A DNA stretch of 64,000 bases from contig NZ_JAAOIZ010000006.1 of assembly GCF_013184525.1 (NCBI RefSeq), forward strand, positions 62,001-126,000. The letters are read 5' to 3'. Source of the DNA: Chryseobacterium sp. LAM-KRS1. GTDB taxonomy: Bacteria > Bacteroidota > Bacteroidia > Flavobacteriales > Weeksellaceae. Both the position numbers and the translations under genes were made by a program. The notes under the pieces were generated by a model. It was not told the origin of the DNA and did no database searches. It saw only the letters and a list, made by a program, of their open reading frames with translations. Positions 27,677 to 36,411 of the stretch are shown in pieces (position 1 is the first letter of the stretch; every line of letters starts with the position of its first letter).

Positions 27677-28789
27677 TTGAATTTTAATCAAGTGAGAGAG
27701 ATAATTTATATAAAAAGTTTACATAGGCCCTATAATCAAAATTTAAATTCGGTAAAATGGGTGTGTGAATTCATAAGTCTCAAAAATAAAAAAAATGAGA
27801 TATCCAAATCGGATTTTTATATTGAGTTTTATATATATATCATAAAGAAGTTATATAATCTTTATAAAAAAAATCCTACGGGATCACTAACTCATGGTAT
27901 TCCATCATTTGAGTCAGTAAAAAAATCATACAATAGCATAATTAGAGTTCCAAAAGAGAGAAAAAAGAAAATAATCAATGAAGCTCTTACAAAAAGAAAA
28001 GATGATATCGAAAGGTCTATTTTTAGTACATATAAAGCCACTTCATATTTTATCAACCTTGCAAAAGACAAATTAAGTTTTGTAGATGGCGATAATCAGC
28101 TAACAGATATGGGTGAAATACTAATGAGTTTTAGAAGTAATTCTTTTAAACTCAGTAAAAAAGAAAGAGAGGTTATATTTAGTTCAATTGTTAAAAAAGA
28201 TTTTCATTTCTTCATTTCACTATCATTACTACAAAAGTTTCAGAAAAAAATAAAGAATTTGAGTATTGAAGAAATACATTTTGACTTTCTTGTTGATAAA
28301 TTTGATATTAAACATTTTAGGTATACCGAAGCTAGTAATGAGAAAAACTTTAGTAAAGTGAGAGAACATTGGATAAATGATTTAGATTTTCTTGACAAGA
28401 ATTTTAATATAAAAAAAGCATTCCTAGAAATTATGAAACTGGATGGCTTTGGAGATTTGTATTTAAAAGTGAAAAATCAAGTTGATGATTATTACAAAGA
28501 AAAAATTGTTTCAAAAAGTAAATTTCAAAAGAAAATTGATTTTTTTGTAGAAGTTTATAAAACTACTTCAAAAAATGAACTAGGTTTTATATCCTTACAA
28601 GAAATTGCCAATAAAATGAAGATGGGAAAAAAAACATTTCAGAGTTTTATTTCGCAATTCTATGAAGTAGAAAAAAATAAATATAATATATTCTTTAATA
28701 ACGTTGTTCAGGCAATATCCGGTAAAAATCAGTATTTTATTGGAAATAGACCTGTTGTAAATATTAAAATTAAAGAGCTTAATAAATAA
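27677..28789 (+). CDS. Island protein 1: helical protein with C-terminal winged-helix-like region
   Basis: 370 residues starting at a TTG (27677); a stop lies 4 codons upstream and no early ATG exists. The protein is basic and helical. A region near residue 137 (LTDMGEILMSFRSNSFKLS) resembles the linker before a helix-turn-helix in restriction-type DNA-binding proteins. Residues about 305-345 (ISLQEIANKMKMGKKTFQSF) look like a winged-helix recognition unit. I recognise no named family. The gene ends 5 bp before the ATPase gene and has the same extreme AT bias, so it is probably the DNA-recognition or adaptor part of the module. Confidence 0.7.
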   Translation: MNFNQVREIIYIKSLHRPYNQNLNSVKWVCEFISLKNKKNEISKSDFYIEFYIYIIKKLYNLYKKNPTGSLTHGIPSFESVKKSYNSIIRVPKERKKKIINEALTKRKDDIERSIFSTYKATSYFINLAKDKLSFVDGDNQLTDMGEILMSFRSNSFKLSKKEREVIFSSIVKKDFHFFISLSLLQKFQKKIKNLSIEEIHFDFLVDKFDIKHFRYTEASNEKNFSKVREHWINDLDFLDKNFNIKKAFLEIMKLDGFGDLYLKVKNQVDDYYKEKIVSKSKFQKKIDFFVEVYKTTSKNELGFISLQEIANKMKMGKKTFQSFISQFYEVEKNKYNIFFNNVVQAISGKNQYFIGNRPVVNIKIKELNK

Positions 28790-28794
28790 AAGTT

Positions 28795-30330
28795 ATGCCA
28801 CAGTATCCATTATGGGATAAAATTCCCCAAAATCGATCAGAAAGTTTTAAAGCAGACATAAAAGAAGGTAAAGTACCAGAACTACCCTATTTTATTGTTG
28901 ATCAAAATCAGGCTAAAGAGAATATTAAGGCAAAAATTGACAACATAAAAAAAGAAAGATTTCAAACCTCTATAATTACTGCAAATTATGGTAATGGTAA
29001 AACTAATATATTAAAGTATTTATCTCTGTACTATCGTGAACATGATGAGATTCAGGTTTTGTATTACAGAGCTGATGCTGATAATTTTGATATTATAATT
29101 AATTTATTAAGAATAATTGAAGATAATTATACTAATTATATTGTCGAGAGTATTCAAAAGCTGATAAATGAAAAATTTACTTATGCATCACTTGCCAATA
29201 ATTATAATGACAATTTTGGATCAATCGAACAATATACAGAAAAGTTGTTCTCCTCTAATGATCCTGCTGAAATTAAAAACCTATTCTATTTAGGTACTGG
29301 AAGATTAAATAGTAAAAGATATTTTGATAAGCAGGACTTACGACCTTTAAGAGATTATGAGCGCAGGGAAATATTAGTTTTATTTTTAAATATATTATCG
29401 CAAACAGGCAAATACATTATTTTTTGTATTGATGAAGTAGAAAAGATTAGAGAAAAATCAAAAATAAGATTTTCTCATTTTCTAACTTCCTTAAGGGAAT
29501 TAATTGATCTTTCCAACAAGATTAAAGGACATTATCTAATTCTTGCAATGACAGACAGTACGGATAGTAACATAATTCAAATAACAAATGAAGCGCTATA
29601 CACCCGTATTTATAAGCATATCATTCCCATAAATCCAATTACTGAAAAGAATGATAAAATTACTCTAATTAACTATCTAAAAGAGGTTTTTGATTCTACT
29701 AAAGATACAGATACTATATTGAAAAGCTTGTCTAAAGAAACAGATGTGACAAGTAATAGACTATTAATACAAAGGATTTCTGATATTCTTTTTGGGAAAG
29801 CAGAAAAGAAAAATTTAGAAACGGCATTAAAGGATGAAGCTCTATTTGAACTCTTCACGAATACTAAAAAAGATTTGGACATCAATGTTGAGGCATTTAA
29901 AAATATACACCGTAAATTTTTTGACCCTTTAGAGTATTATTTAGAAAGTTTCAATATCAAAATTGAAGAATTTACAAGTCAATTAAGATACTATTATAAT
30001 TATGAGACTGATACTCTTTGTTATTTTATATTCAATAATGATTTATCTATAATTGACAGTGAAGTACAAAAAATAATTAACTGTACAGAATACCTAAATT
30101 TTGACAAAACTATAAATTTCAAGAATATTTCAATTTTTGTTCCGACGTCAATGGAATTAAATTATTCGTATTTAGACAAATACCCTTTTTTCAAAAACTT
30201 TAAACTTATAATAATTGATATTGATGATTTTGAGGATCTTTTTACTTTATTAGAATTATATAGACAACATTTTGAGCATCAGATAAAACTTAAACCGATA
30301 ATAGAAAATTATACTAATTCAAGTTTATAA
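28795..30330 (+). CDS. Island protein 2: AAA/Orc-like P-loop ATPase
   Basis: 511 residues. Walker A is ANYGNGKT (residues 63-70) and Walker B is FCIDEVEKI with D213 and E214. A sensor-1-like segment, YLILAMTDSTDS, follows near residue 248, and YTRIYKHIIPI may supply an arginine finger. The order resembles Orc1/Cdc6-like and BREX BrxD/BrxC-type ATPases, but the C-terminal 180 residues match nothing I know. It starts 5 bp after gene 1 and ends 1 bp before gene 3. Probable role: ATP-dependent switching of the module. Confidence 0.8.
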   Translation: MPQYPLWDKIPQNRSESFKADIKEGKVPELPYFIVDQNQAKENIKAKIDNIKKERFQTSIITANYGNGKTNILKYLSLYYREHDEIQVLYYRADADNFDIIINLLRIIEDNYTNYIVESIQKLINEKFTYASLANNYNDNFGSIEQYTEKLFSSNDPAEIKNLFYLGTGRLNSKRYFDKQDLRPLRDYERREILVLFLNILSQTGKYIIFCIDEVEKIREKSKIRFSHFLTSLRELIDLSNKIKGHYLILAMTDSTDSNIIQITNEALYTRIYKHIIPINPITEKNDKITLINYLKEVFDSTKDTDTILKSLSKETDVTSNRLLIQRISDILFGKAEKKNLETALKDEALFELFTNTKKDLDINVEAFKNIHRKFFDPLEYYLESFNIKIEEFTSQLRYYYNYETDTLCYFIFNNDLSIIDSEVQKIINCTEYLNFDKTINFKNISIFVPTSMELNYSYLDKYPFFKNFKLIIIDIDDFEDLFTLLELYRQHFEHQIKLKPIIENYTNSSL

Positions 30331-30331
30331 T

Positions 30332-32071
30332 ATGTTTGATAATAATAATAAAATATTTGCTTATAAAATAGCATTAAAACTTGACCCGTATTTAGTAGCA
30401 CTATTTAACTTATGCTATGACGTATATATTAAATTAGAGAATATAACTATTAATCAAAATGACATAGAATATGCAACACTATTATTCTCAGATGATTTTT
30501 ATGAGCAATTAGGAGTAAATAAAAGCGAATATTTAGAGAAAGATGATGATGAGAAATATACATATACAAAAGACCAATTTTTTGATACTCTAGCTGTTAA
30601 CTTAAACTCATACTATCTTAAAAGCGATAATTTTATAACTAAACTAAACTGCTCAGAACATCTTTTGTATTTTAAAGATAGTTCTATTGTTTATTCTACT
30701 ATAGGTAACAACAAGGATACTAAGGAAATATTTAATAATATAAATAATAAGTTTAAGTCAATAAATGTAATAGCTGAAATTTTAAAATATTTAAATGATC
30801 AAAATCTAAGAGAATCAATACAGAGTATTTCAACAATCTATGAATTTAATAAAAATGGACAGTATATAAAAATATTGAATTCAGAAATTTTAAAACCTCA
30901 GTTATTTAACGTTAGAAAAGAGGAAGTTAACTTTGATTTACTAGATGAAGAACCATTCGATATTAATAATGTTTGGGTAAATTTTGATAATGATTTATGT
31001 AAAGATTTAAGTTTTGATAGTGAAAAAGATGAATATTATTTGGTTCTGGATAAAGAATCAAATAAAGTTGTTGGTCTTAAGGTTAATGATCAAATACTCC
31101 TGAAATATAATATTGATTTTTCAAAATATATTAATGATGTATTTAAGAATAAATATATTTGGCAACTATTTAAAGAGAACTTATTTAAAAAAAGAAGTCA
31201 AACCCTAATTCATGATTCGGATCTTATTACTGATTTCAAAGAAAAAAGCAGAGAGAGAGAATTCAATAAACTTTTATGTAATCTCCAACATAATTTATAT
31301 ATAAACAAGGAAATAAAAATAAAAAGAAAATATAAACCTTTTTTTGAAGAGTTTATTATAGTCAATAAGTTAGATGAATTAACCAATTTTAATTTTTTCC
31401 TTCCAGATGATAAAAAAGAAAAAGAGTTATTAGGTATTTATACTGAGAATAAAATAGGCTCAAAATATAATCTGATACATTACCTTAAACATAAGGATGA
31501 AAAACATTTAGATTCTTTTGTTAACTCTAATCCAAATATACGAACTAAAGAAAAAGTTAATATCCTTAAAGCTGAATTATCTTTTTATTTGGTTGAAAAA
31601 TATTATGAGGATATAATTGAAGAAATTCTATTAGATCTTGGACTTGATTTTACGTCAAATGTTGAATTATCTATAAAAGGGGTTGTTAAAGCTGAATTTG
31701 ATTTTGTTATTTTTAATAATAATAGGTTTTATATTTTAGAAGCTAAAACTACACTTTCGAAAGATAATGTCTATGAAACGTCCAAAAAATATAACGAATA
31801 TATTGGACAGTTGAAAAAGGTGACAAATACTGAATTAACAGATTTTAGATTTTTATTAACCGCTCTATTAAGCAATACAAATTTGGATAATTATAAACAT
31901 TTTTTTGATTCAAGAGAAAGTAAGTATAATACCACAAGGAGAGGATTTAAAGCTATACCCTATAAATTTAATTTACCATTTTTCAACCATCAAAAGCTGG
32001 AATTAGAGTGCATTGCCGAACCTGAACTTTTAAAACTAAAAGAATTTATAAGAAAAATATGCCAGATATAG
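30332..32071 (+). CDS. Island protein 3: large protein with C-terminal PD-(D/E)XK nuclease domain
   Basis: 579 residues. The first 400 are unassigned. The C-terminal domain contains AEFDFVIFNNNRFYILEAKTT, with D457 and the E470-x-K472 triad at the spacing expected of a PD-(D/E)XK nuclease, preceded by the amphipathic helix VEKYYEDIIEEILLDLG. This core resembles the Card1/DUF1887-type nuclease fold. It is likely the effector that cuts DNA or RNA. It overlaps the methyltransferase gene by 13 bp. Confidence 0.75.
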   Translation: MFDNNNKIFAYKIALKLDPYLVALFNLCYDVYIKLENITINQNDIEYATLLFSDDFYEQLGVNKSEYLEKDDDEKYTYTKDQFFDTLAVNLNSYYLKSDNFITKLNCSEHLLYFKDSSIVYSTIGNNKDTKEIFNNINNKFKSINVIAEILKYLNDQNLRESIQSISTIYEFNKNGQYIKILNSEILKPQLFNVRKEEVNFDLLDEEPFDINNVWVNFDNDLCKDLSFDSEKDEYYLVLDKESNKVVGLKVNDQILLKYNIDFSKYINDVFKNKYIWQLFKENLFKKRSQTLIHDSDLITDFKEKSREREFNKLLCNLQHNLYINKEIKIKRKYKPFFEEFIIVNKLDELTNFNFFLPDDKKEKELLGIYTENKIGSKYNLIHYLKHKDEKHLDSFVNSNPNIRTKEKVNILKAELSFYLVEKYYEDIIEEILLDLGLDFTSNVELSIKGVVKAEFDFVIFNNNRFYILEAKTTLSKDNVYETSKKYNEYIGQLKKVTNTELTDFRFLLTALLSNTNLDNYKHFFDSRESKYNTTRRGFKAIPYKFNLPFFNHQKLELECIAEPELLKLKEFIRKICQI

Positions 32072-33120
32072 TACTACCTCAAACTAGATATTATGGTTCA
32101 AAAAGAAAAATAGTAGATAAAATATGGAATATTATAATCAACAAAGCAAACTTAAAGTTTGATTCTGTTTTGGATGTTTTTGGTGGCTCTGCATCATTCT
32201 CATATTATTCTAAATTACATAGAAAACAGGTTTTTTATAATGATATCTTCCAGTTTAATTTCATAATTGGAAAAAAATTAATAGAACAGAATACAAATGA
32301 ATTAACGTACGAAAATGCGATTAGATTATTTGATCGAGTGCCGGGATTTGAATATCAAAATCATATTTCTGAATTTTATAACGACATCTATTTTACAGAT
32401 GAAGAAAATAACCAAATAGATATTTATATTCAAAATGTTTTGGCATTGGATAATGAAAATATACAATGTAGTGCCCTGTATATACTTTTTCAAAGTTGTT
32501 TAATGAAAAGACCTTATAATTTATTTCATAGAAAGAACTTAAATATGAGGTTAAATTATATAACAGGTAGTTTTGGAAATAAACAAACTTGGGAGAGAAG
32601 CTTTGAAGAACTCTTTATAAGATTTATTAAAGAATTAGATCAAGTTTGTATTGATAATGGAAGGGTGAATACCGCTCATAATTATAGTGCTTTAAACTGC
32701 CCTTGTGTAGCAGATTTAGTATATATTGACCCTCCTTATTTTAAAAAAGAAAGTAATACTTCGTACCACAGTAAATATCATTTTCTTGAAGGTTTAGTTA
32801 ATTATTATGACATTCCGGATAATATAAACTTTGAGAAGAATAACAGAGAAATAATAATCAACGCATCTAAAGAGTTTGAAGACAAATTAAATTTTTTGAA
32901 TGATTTAAGAACATTAGTTAACAATCATCTAGATTCACACATTGCAGTATCTTATAGAAATAATGGTATTCCATCTATTGAAGAAATAAATGAATTGTTG
33001 AGAAGTTTTGATCATTTTGAAGTTATAGAATATAACCTAGGTAAATATAGTTATGCACTAAATAAAAATAATGCATTAAATGAAGAAGTATTATTTATAT
33101 GTAAAAATAATAATAGATAG
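32059..33120 (+). CDS. D12-class DNA adenine-N6 methyltransferase
   Basis: 353 residues. The N-terminal YYGSKRK motif (residues 11-17), the SAM-binding VLDVFGGSASF (38-48) and the catalytic VYIDPPYF (DPPY at 224-227) appear in the alpha-class order of Dam-like enzymes. The variable region between the motifs is large and would set the target sequence. It overlaps gene 3 by 13 bp and is probably the protective modification enzyme of the four-gene module. Confidence 0.88.
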   Translation: MPDIVLPQTRYYGSKRKIVDKIWNIIINKANLKFDSVLDVFGGSASFSYYSKLHRKQVFYNDIFQFNFIIGKKLIEQNTNELTYENAIRLFDRVPGFEYQNHISEFYNDIYFTDEENNQIDIYIQNVLALDNENIQCSALYILFQSCLMKRPYNLFHRKNLNMRLNYITGSFGNKQTWERSFEELFIRFIKELDQVCIDNGRVNTAHNYSALNCPCVADLVYIDPPYFKKESNTSYHSKYHFLEGLVNYYDIPDNINFEKNNREIIINASKEFEDKLNFLNDLRTLVNNHLDSHIAVSYRNNGIPSIEEINELLRSFDHFEVIEYNLGKYSYALNKNNALNEEVLFICKNNNR

Positions 33121-33363
33121 CTGGTTATAATATCTTAAAGAATAATAATTTTCTATATGTAATCTCAAAGTTCTAATCGTGATACTACTTTTGTGTAAAA
33201 TTATTGGAAGAAAGTAATTTATTTGATTGGAAAATTAGGCTTTAAACACGCTTAAACCCATCTACATCCACAGCACTCTACACAACTCCAATATTTTTAT
33301 AGATAGTTGATATAAAGTAAATATAACTCAATCTAACTCCACATAAATACACCGGGGACATTA

Positions 33364-33376
33364 CAGGTGGGACCAC
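33364..33376 (+). repeat. Attachment-like 13-bp repeat, copy 2
   Basis: CAGGTGGGACCAC, identical to the 3' end of the CAU tRNA at 26390-26402. Both copies are followed by an A-rich stretch. Together they bracket 6.97 kb containing the lipoprotein, the debris and the four-gene module. Confidence 0.65.
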
Positions 33377-33384
33377 AGAAAAAT

Positions 33385-33415
33385 AACCGCTTACAGTAAT
33401 GTGAGCGGTTTTTTT
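33385..33415 (+). terminator. Terminator hairpin, copy 1 of a duplicated 31-bp element
   Basis: AACCGCT / AGCGGTT with a 9-bp interior and a run of seven T. The complete 31 bp recurs without change at 37173-37203. It could be the original terminator of the tRNA, displaced by insertion. Confidence 0.8.
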
Positions 33416-33714
33416 GTGTCACAAAGTATTACGGGATTAGTTTTTAAATAAGAACATTTGGCTTTACAAAGAGTTAAAATCAAAAGCAATCGATCTGGTG
33501 GTTTAAATAATAATTATGCCCATCTATTTTCTAAGGTCAGTGAAAAGACAACGTTCATTAAGATTACAAAGCATTGTGTATTTTCTCAATCTTTTATGCA
33601 CCTGAAATAAGAGTCTCACGTCAAATAAAAAATAATTCAAAACAATAAGGAAAACCCTAAGGTGTGAATTATAAAATATTTTTATATTAGCTACCTAAGA
33701 AATATAAACACTAA

Positions 33715-35007
33715 ATGAAAAAGAAATTTACTTTCAAGCTACTGCTACTAATAGTCCTCTGCATCTCGCTGTATTCATGTGTTCATGATGAAGTCACCGC
33801 TTCATTTGAACCAAGTTCTAAAGAATATACTAACAAAAGCCTTTGGAAAGAAGACGAAAAGTATATTAAAAATGTTAAGAAAATTTTTGAAACCCACGCC
33901 GATAAGCAATATTTTTCCAATACTTATGGAGATGTATATTGGGACTATGCTATTACAATGGGCACATTTGATGAGAGTTTTCTCGAAGTTCCTATTGTAA
34001 AAAATGGAAGGATAAAGGAAATTCTAACAGTAGAAAGAAGAGCAGATAAAGTTTATTTTAAACGCAAAACAGAACAAAATTCTAACAAATTCTTCTATTT
34101 ATTAGTTTTCAAAAACAAGACTGAGCTCAAAGGTACATTGAATGATCATAAAAATAATGCCATGTCTAAAGGTGGTGGATGTATTACTGTATCAATTACC
34201 TGGACTTGGACCAATGAAAAAACAGGACAGGTAGAAATGATAACTACAACTTCAGAAACAAGGTGCCTTCCTGTAACTGGTGGTGGACAGACAGATCCAA
34301 TCGGAACATCTGATTGTTTGGAGGAAAATTGTACTGGTGGCGGTGGTGGATATACATATCCTACAGAATATATAGATAATAGCCCATGCGGAAAATTAAA
34401 CGCTCAAAAAACTGACGCTAATTTTACAGCAAAAGTTGAAAATCTGAAAACAAAAACAGCTAGTTCTTTTGAAAGTGGTTATAGAGTAGGATCTCCTGTT
34501 CCAGGTTCTGGGCAAACTGGAGCACAATACCAGGAATTAAGTAATAAGCCTGGAACCCGACAGCTTGATTTTAAAATTTTTAATACAACTTATGGAATTA
34601 TGCATTCTCATTATGATGGCTTAGTTCCTATATTTTCTCCAGGAGATATTAATACATTCATTCAATTACTGCAGAATGCACATACTAATAACATTCCTTT
34701 GAGTGAAGTCTTTATTTCCGTCGTTACTAGCCAGGGAATATATCAATTGAGAGGAGACGGCATTAATGTTGCTAATCTGACCATGTATACAGATGACCAA
34801 ATTAAAGCTCTGGATACCGAATATTTAAAAATGATAGGTAACTCAAATATTTCAACAAGCGACCTGCAAAAAGGATTTTTAAACTTCATGAAAAAGAATA
34901 TGAATATAGATGGAGCCAAACTTTTTGAAATAAATAATGATGGAGACAGTAAAGAACTACAGGTAAGTAGTAATAATAATCTAGTAAGTGCTAATTGTCC
35001 TAAATAA
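33715..35007 (+). CDS. Lipoprotein with a JAMM/MPN-like C-terminal domain
   Basis: 430 residues. The lipoprotein signal peptide ends in SLYSC (C22). Residues about 185-215 form a Gly/Cys-rich linker, after which comes a domain with HSH at 297-299 followed by S308 and D311. This is close to the JAMM metallopeptidase signature HxH-x7-SxxD, with one extra residue between the second His and Ser; E253 could be the upstream catalytic Glu. The N-terminal half is unassigned. It is 11 bp upstream of a DUF6705-type gene. The layout (export signal, spacer, enzymatic tail) recalls polymorphic effector proteins; that is inference. Confidence 0.6.
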   Translation: MKKKFTFKLLLLIVLCISLYSCVHDEVTASFEPSSKEYTNKSLWKEDEKYIKNVKKIFETHADKQYFSNTYGDVYWDYAITMGTFDESFLEVPIVKNGRIKEILTVERRADKVYFKRKTEQNSNKFFYLLVFKNKTELKGTLNDHKNNAMSKGGGCITVSITWTWTNEKTGQVEMITTTSETRCLPVTGGGQTDPIGTSDCLEENCTGGGGGYTYPTEYIDNSPCGKLNAQKTDANFTAKVENLKTKTASSFESGYRVGSPVPGSGQTGAQYQELSNKPGTRQLDFKIFNTTYGIMHSHYDGLVPIFSPGDINTFIQLLQNAHTNNIPLSEVFISVVTSQGIYQLRGDGINVANLTMYTDDQIKALDTEYLKMIGNSNISTSDLQKGFLNFMKKNMNIDGAKLFEINNDGDSKELQVSSNNNLVSANCPK

Positions 35008-35018
35008 AAAGAAAAACA

Positions 35019-35603
35019 ATGAAGAAAAAATTAATCATATTATTAATAACTAGCGTTAATTTTATTTCAGCTCAACAGATATTTCCTTTGAACACAAGTA
35101 AAATAGATTATCCAAACGGAGCCTATTATAAAGATTTAGATGGAGAACTTAATCAGTATGTTGGAACCTGGAAAGGTACTTGGAATGGAAAAACAGTATA
35201 TTTACAATTGAAAAAAATAAAAGATAGATCCACGGCAAATGACGGAACATATTATGATTCTGATCAAATAGTTGGTGAACGAAAAATTATTTCTTCTAGT
35301 GGAGCAATTGAAATAGATAGGATAACTAATTTTAATCAATCTTCTCCAGAATTTTATGGTATTTTTGGGCAGTATAATAATTATTCACAAAAGTTTTTAC
35401 TCTTTCATCCTGATAATATGTGTGGTAAAAGTGCTAATGTAAATATCACTTTTACGAATTTGGAAAAAACGCAAATGAAACTTCATTACGAATATAATCC
35501 CAGTGGAATAAATGAATCCTGTCAGTATTATAATCAAATTATGGTTCAGGGGCAAGATTGGCCATTTAACTTTCCTAAAGACATTGTTTTAACGAAACAG
35601 TAA
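35019..35603 (+). CDS. DUF6705-type secreted protein, copy 1
   Basis: 194 residues with a signal peptide (MKKKLIILLITSVNFISAQQ). The mature protein begins FPLNTSKIDYPNGAYYKDLDGELNQYVG and ends in IVLTKQ. Order and motifs match the second copy at 35799 (PLRTAV...HLKDTNNELPAFTG ... LIFTKQ). I recall this pattern as DUF6705, which is common in Chryseobacterium. It sits 11 bp after the JAMM-like lipoprotein gene, so the two probably form one transcript that ends at the hairpin at 35610. Function unknown. Confidence 0.7.
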   Translation: MKKKLIILLITSVNFISAQQIFPLNTSKIDYPNGAYYKDLDGELNQYVGTWKGTWNGKTVYLQLKKIKDRSTANDGTYYDSDQIVGERKIISSSGAIEIDRITNFNQSSPEFYGIFGQYNNYSQKFLLFHPDNMCGKSANVNITFTNLEKTQMKLHYEYNPSGINESCQYYNQIMVQGQDWPFNFPKDIVLTKQ

Positions 35604-35609
35604 AAAACG

Positions 35610-35636
35610 GGCTAGCCTTTTTGGTTAGCCTATTTT
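35610..35636 (+). terminator. Terminator after DUF6705 copy 1
   Basis: GGCTAGCC, loop of five T, GGTTAGCC (one mismatch) followed by a weak T-rich tail. Confidence 0.65.
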
Positions 35637-35641
35637 ATTAA

Positions 35642-35779
35642 ATAGATTTTAATAAGTTTAACCTATTTTTTATCCCGAATGTAGGAAAGGTCAATCTGCA
35701 AAGAATAGAAAATGATGGCTCAATAAAGAACATTACCCTGGATAATTATAATCAACCAACTTCAATAACCTGCTCTTAA
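35642..35779 (+). pseudogene. Orphan C-terminal fragment of a JAMM-like lipoprotein paralogue
   Basis: A frame without a start codon ends VNLQRIENDGSIKNITLDN...TSITCS at 35779. It aligns with the last 30 residues of the lipoprotein at 33715 (AKLFEINNDGDSKELQVSS...ANCPK): shared L, I, NDG, K, N and terminal Cys in register. It lies 20 bp before a second DUF6705 gene, repeating the order effector tail then DUF6705. Interpreted as the remnant of a displaced or recombined upstream copy. Confidence 0.6.
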
Positions 35780-35798
35780 ATAGTAAACATAAAAATAA

Positions 35799-36386
35799 AT
35801 GAAAACAATAAATATAAAAACAGCCATATTATTCACTTTTCTAGTGGGTCTATTATCTTGTCAGGCACAGCAAACATATCCGCTTCGTACTGCTGTAAAC
35901 AATGTGCCTAACCTCTCGCATTTAAAAGATACAAACAATGAATTACCAGCCTTTACAGGAGTTTATTCAGCCTCCTATAATGGAAGACAAATTACCATTT
36001 ACATTTCTAAAGAAGAAGATAAGCTTTTTGACCTAGTGGATAAAAAAGTATATAGAGATGTTTTATCCATAAGATATATTGTGAAAAATTCAACAGGTAC
36101 AATACTGCAAGATACTAAAAACATGAATTTTCAGTCGAATCAATATACGCATACAATTTATAGTCAATTTATAGTTGATAATGGAGGTAAAGCAATATTT
36201 AATTATAGAGGGACTAATTGTCGCGTTGGATGGGGGAAAATTAATTTAAAAAAGATAAGTCCTACACAATTATCCTGGGAATATCGTCCTAATGACATTA
36301 TACTTGATAGCAGTAAGTGTCCTCAGGGAACAGACATAAATATCTACTTACCTGAAACAAAAGATTTGATATTTACTAAGCAATAA
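35799..36386 (+). CDS. DUF6705-type secreted protein, copy 2
   Basis: 195 residues with a lipoprotein-like signal (ILFTFLVGLLSCQAQ; the Cys may be lipidated). Landmarks are the YPLRTAVNNVPN start, KKVYRDVLSIRYIVKNS, FNYRGTNCRVGWGKINLKK and the EYRPNDIILDSSKCP ... LIFTKQ end, which fit what I recall of DUF6705. It follows the orphan lipoprotein tail, mirroring the intact pair upstream. Function unknown; an immunity-like or accessory role is only an inference from gene order. Confidence 0.75.
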   Translation: MKTINIKTAILFTFLVGLLSCQAQQTYPLRTAVNNVPNLSHLKDTNNELPAFTGVYSASYNGRQITIYISKEEDKLFDLVDKKVYRDVLSIRYIVKNSTGTILQDTKNMNFQSNQYTHTIYSQFIVDNGGKAIFNYRGTNCRVGWGKINLKKISPTQLSWEYRPNDIILDSSKCPQGTDINIYLPETKDLIFTKQ

Positions 36387-36411
36387 TTTCATCGTTTCAA
36401 TAAATTTAACA

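Larger units (their letters stand above)
33121..33714. other. Intergenic end of the four-gene island
   Basis: No gene seen. The stretch holds the second 13-bp tRNA repeat (33364-33376), a terminator (33385-33415) and, upstream of the repeat, a run of related words (CTACATCC, CTCTACAC near 33260-33290) that could be recombinase arm sites. From about 33420 to 33700 I see only AT-rich sequence with no coherent reading frame. Confidence 0.5.

Noticed and set aside
27677..33120. Assignment of the four-gene module to BREX or DISARM
   Set aside because: No PglZ-type phosphatase, no BrxC-size ATPase, no helicase and no PLD/DUF1998 proteins are present; only the ATPase is loosely BrxD/Orc-like.
33420..33700. 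Possible decayed gene in the 33.4-33.7 kb gap
   Set aside because: No frame gives a protein-like stretch longer than about 20 residues on either strand.
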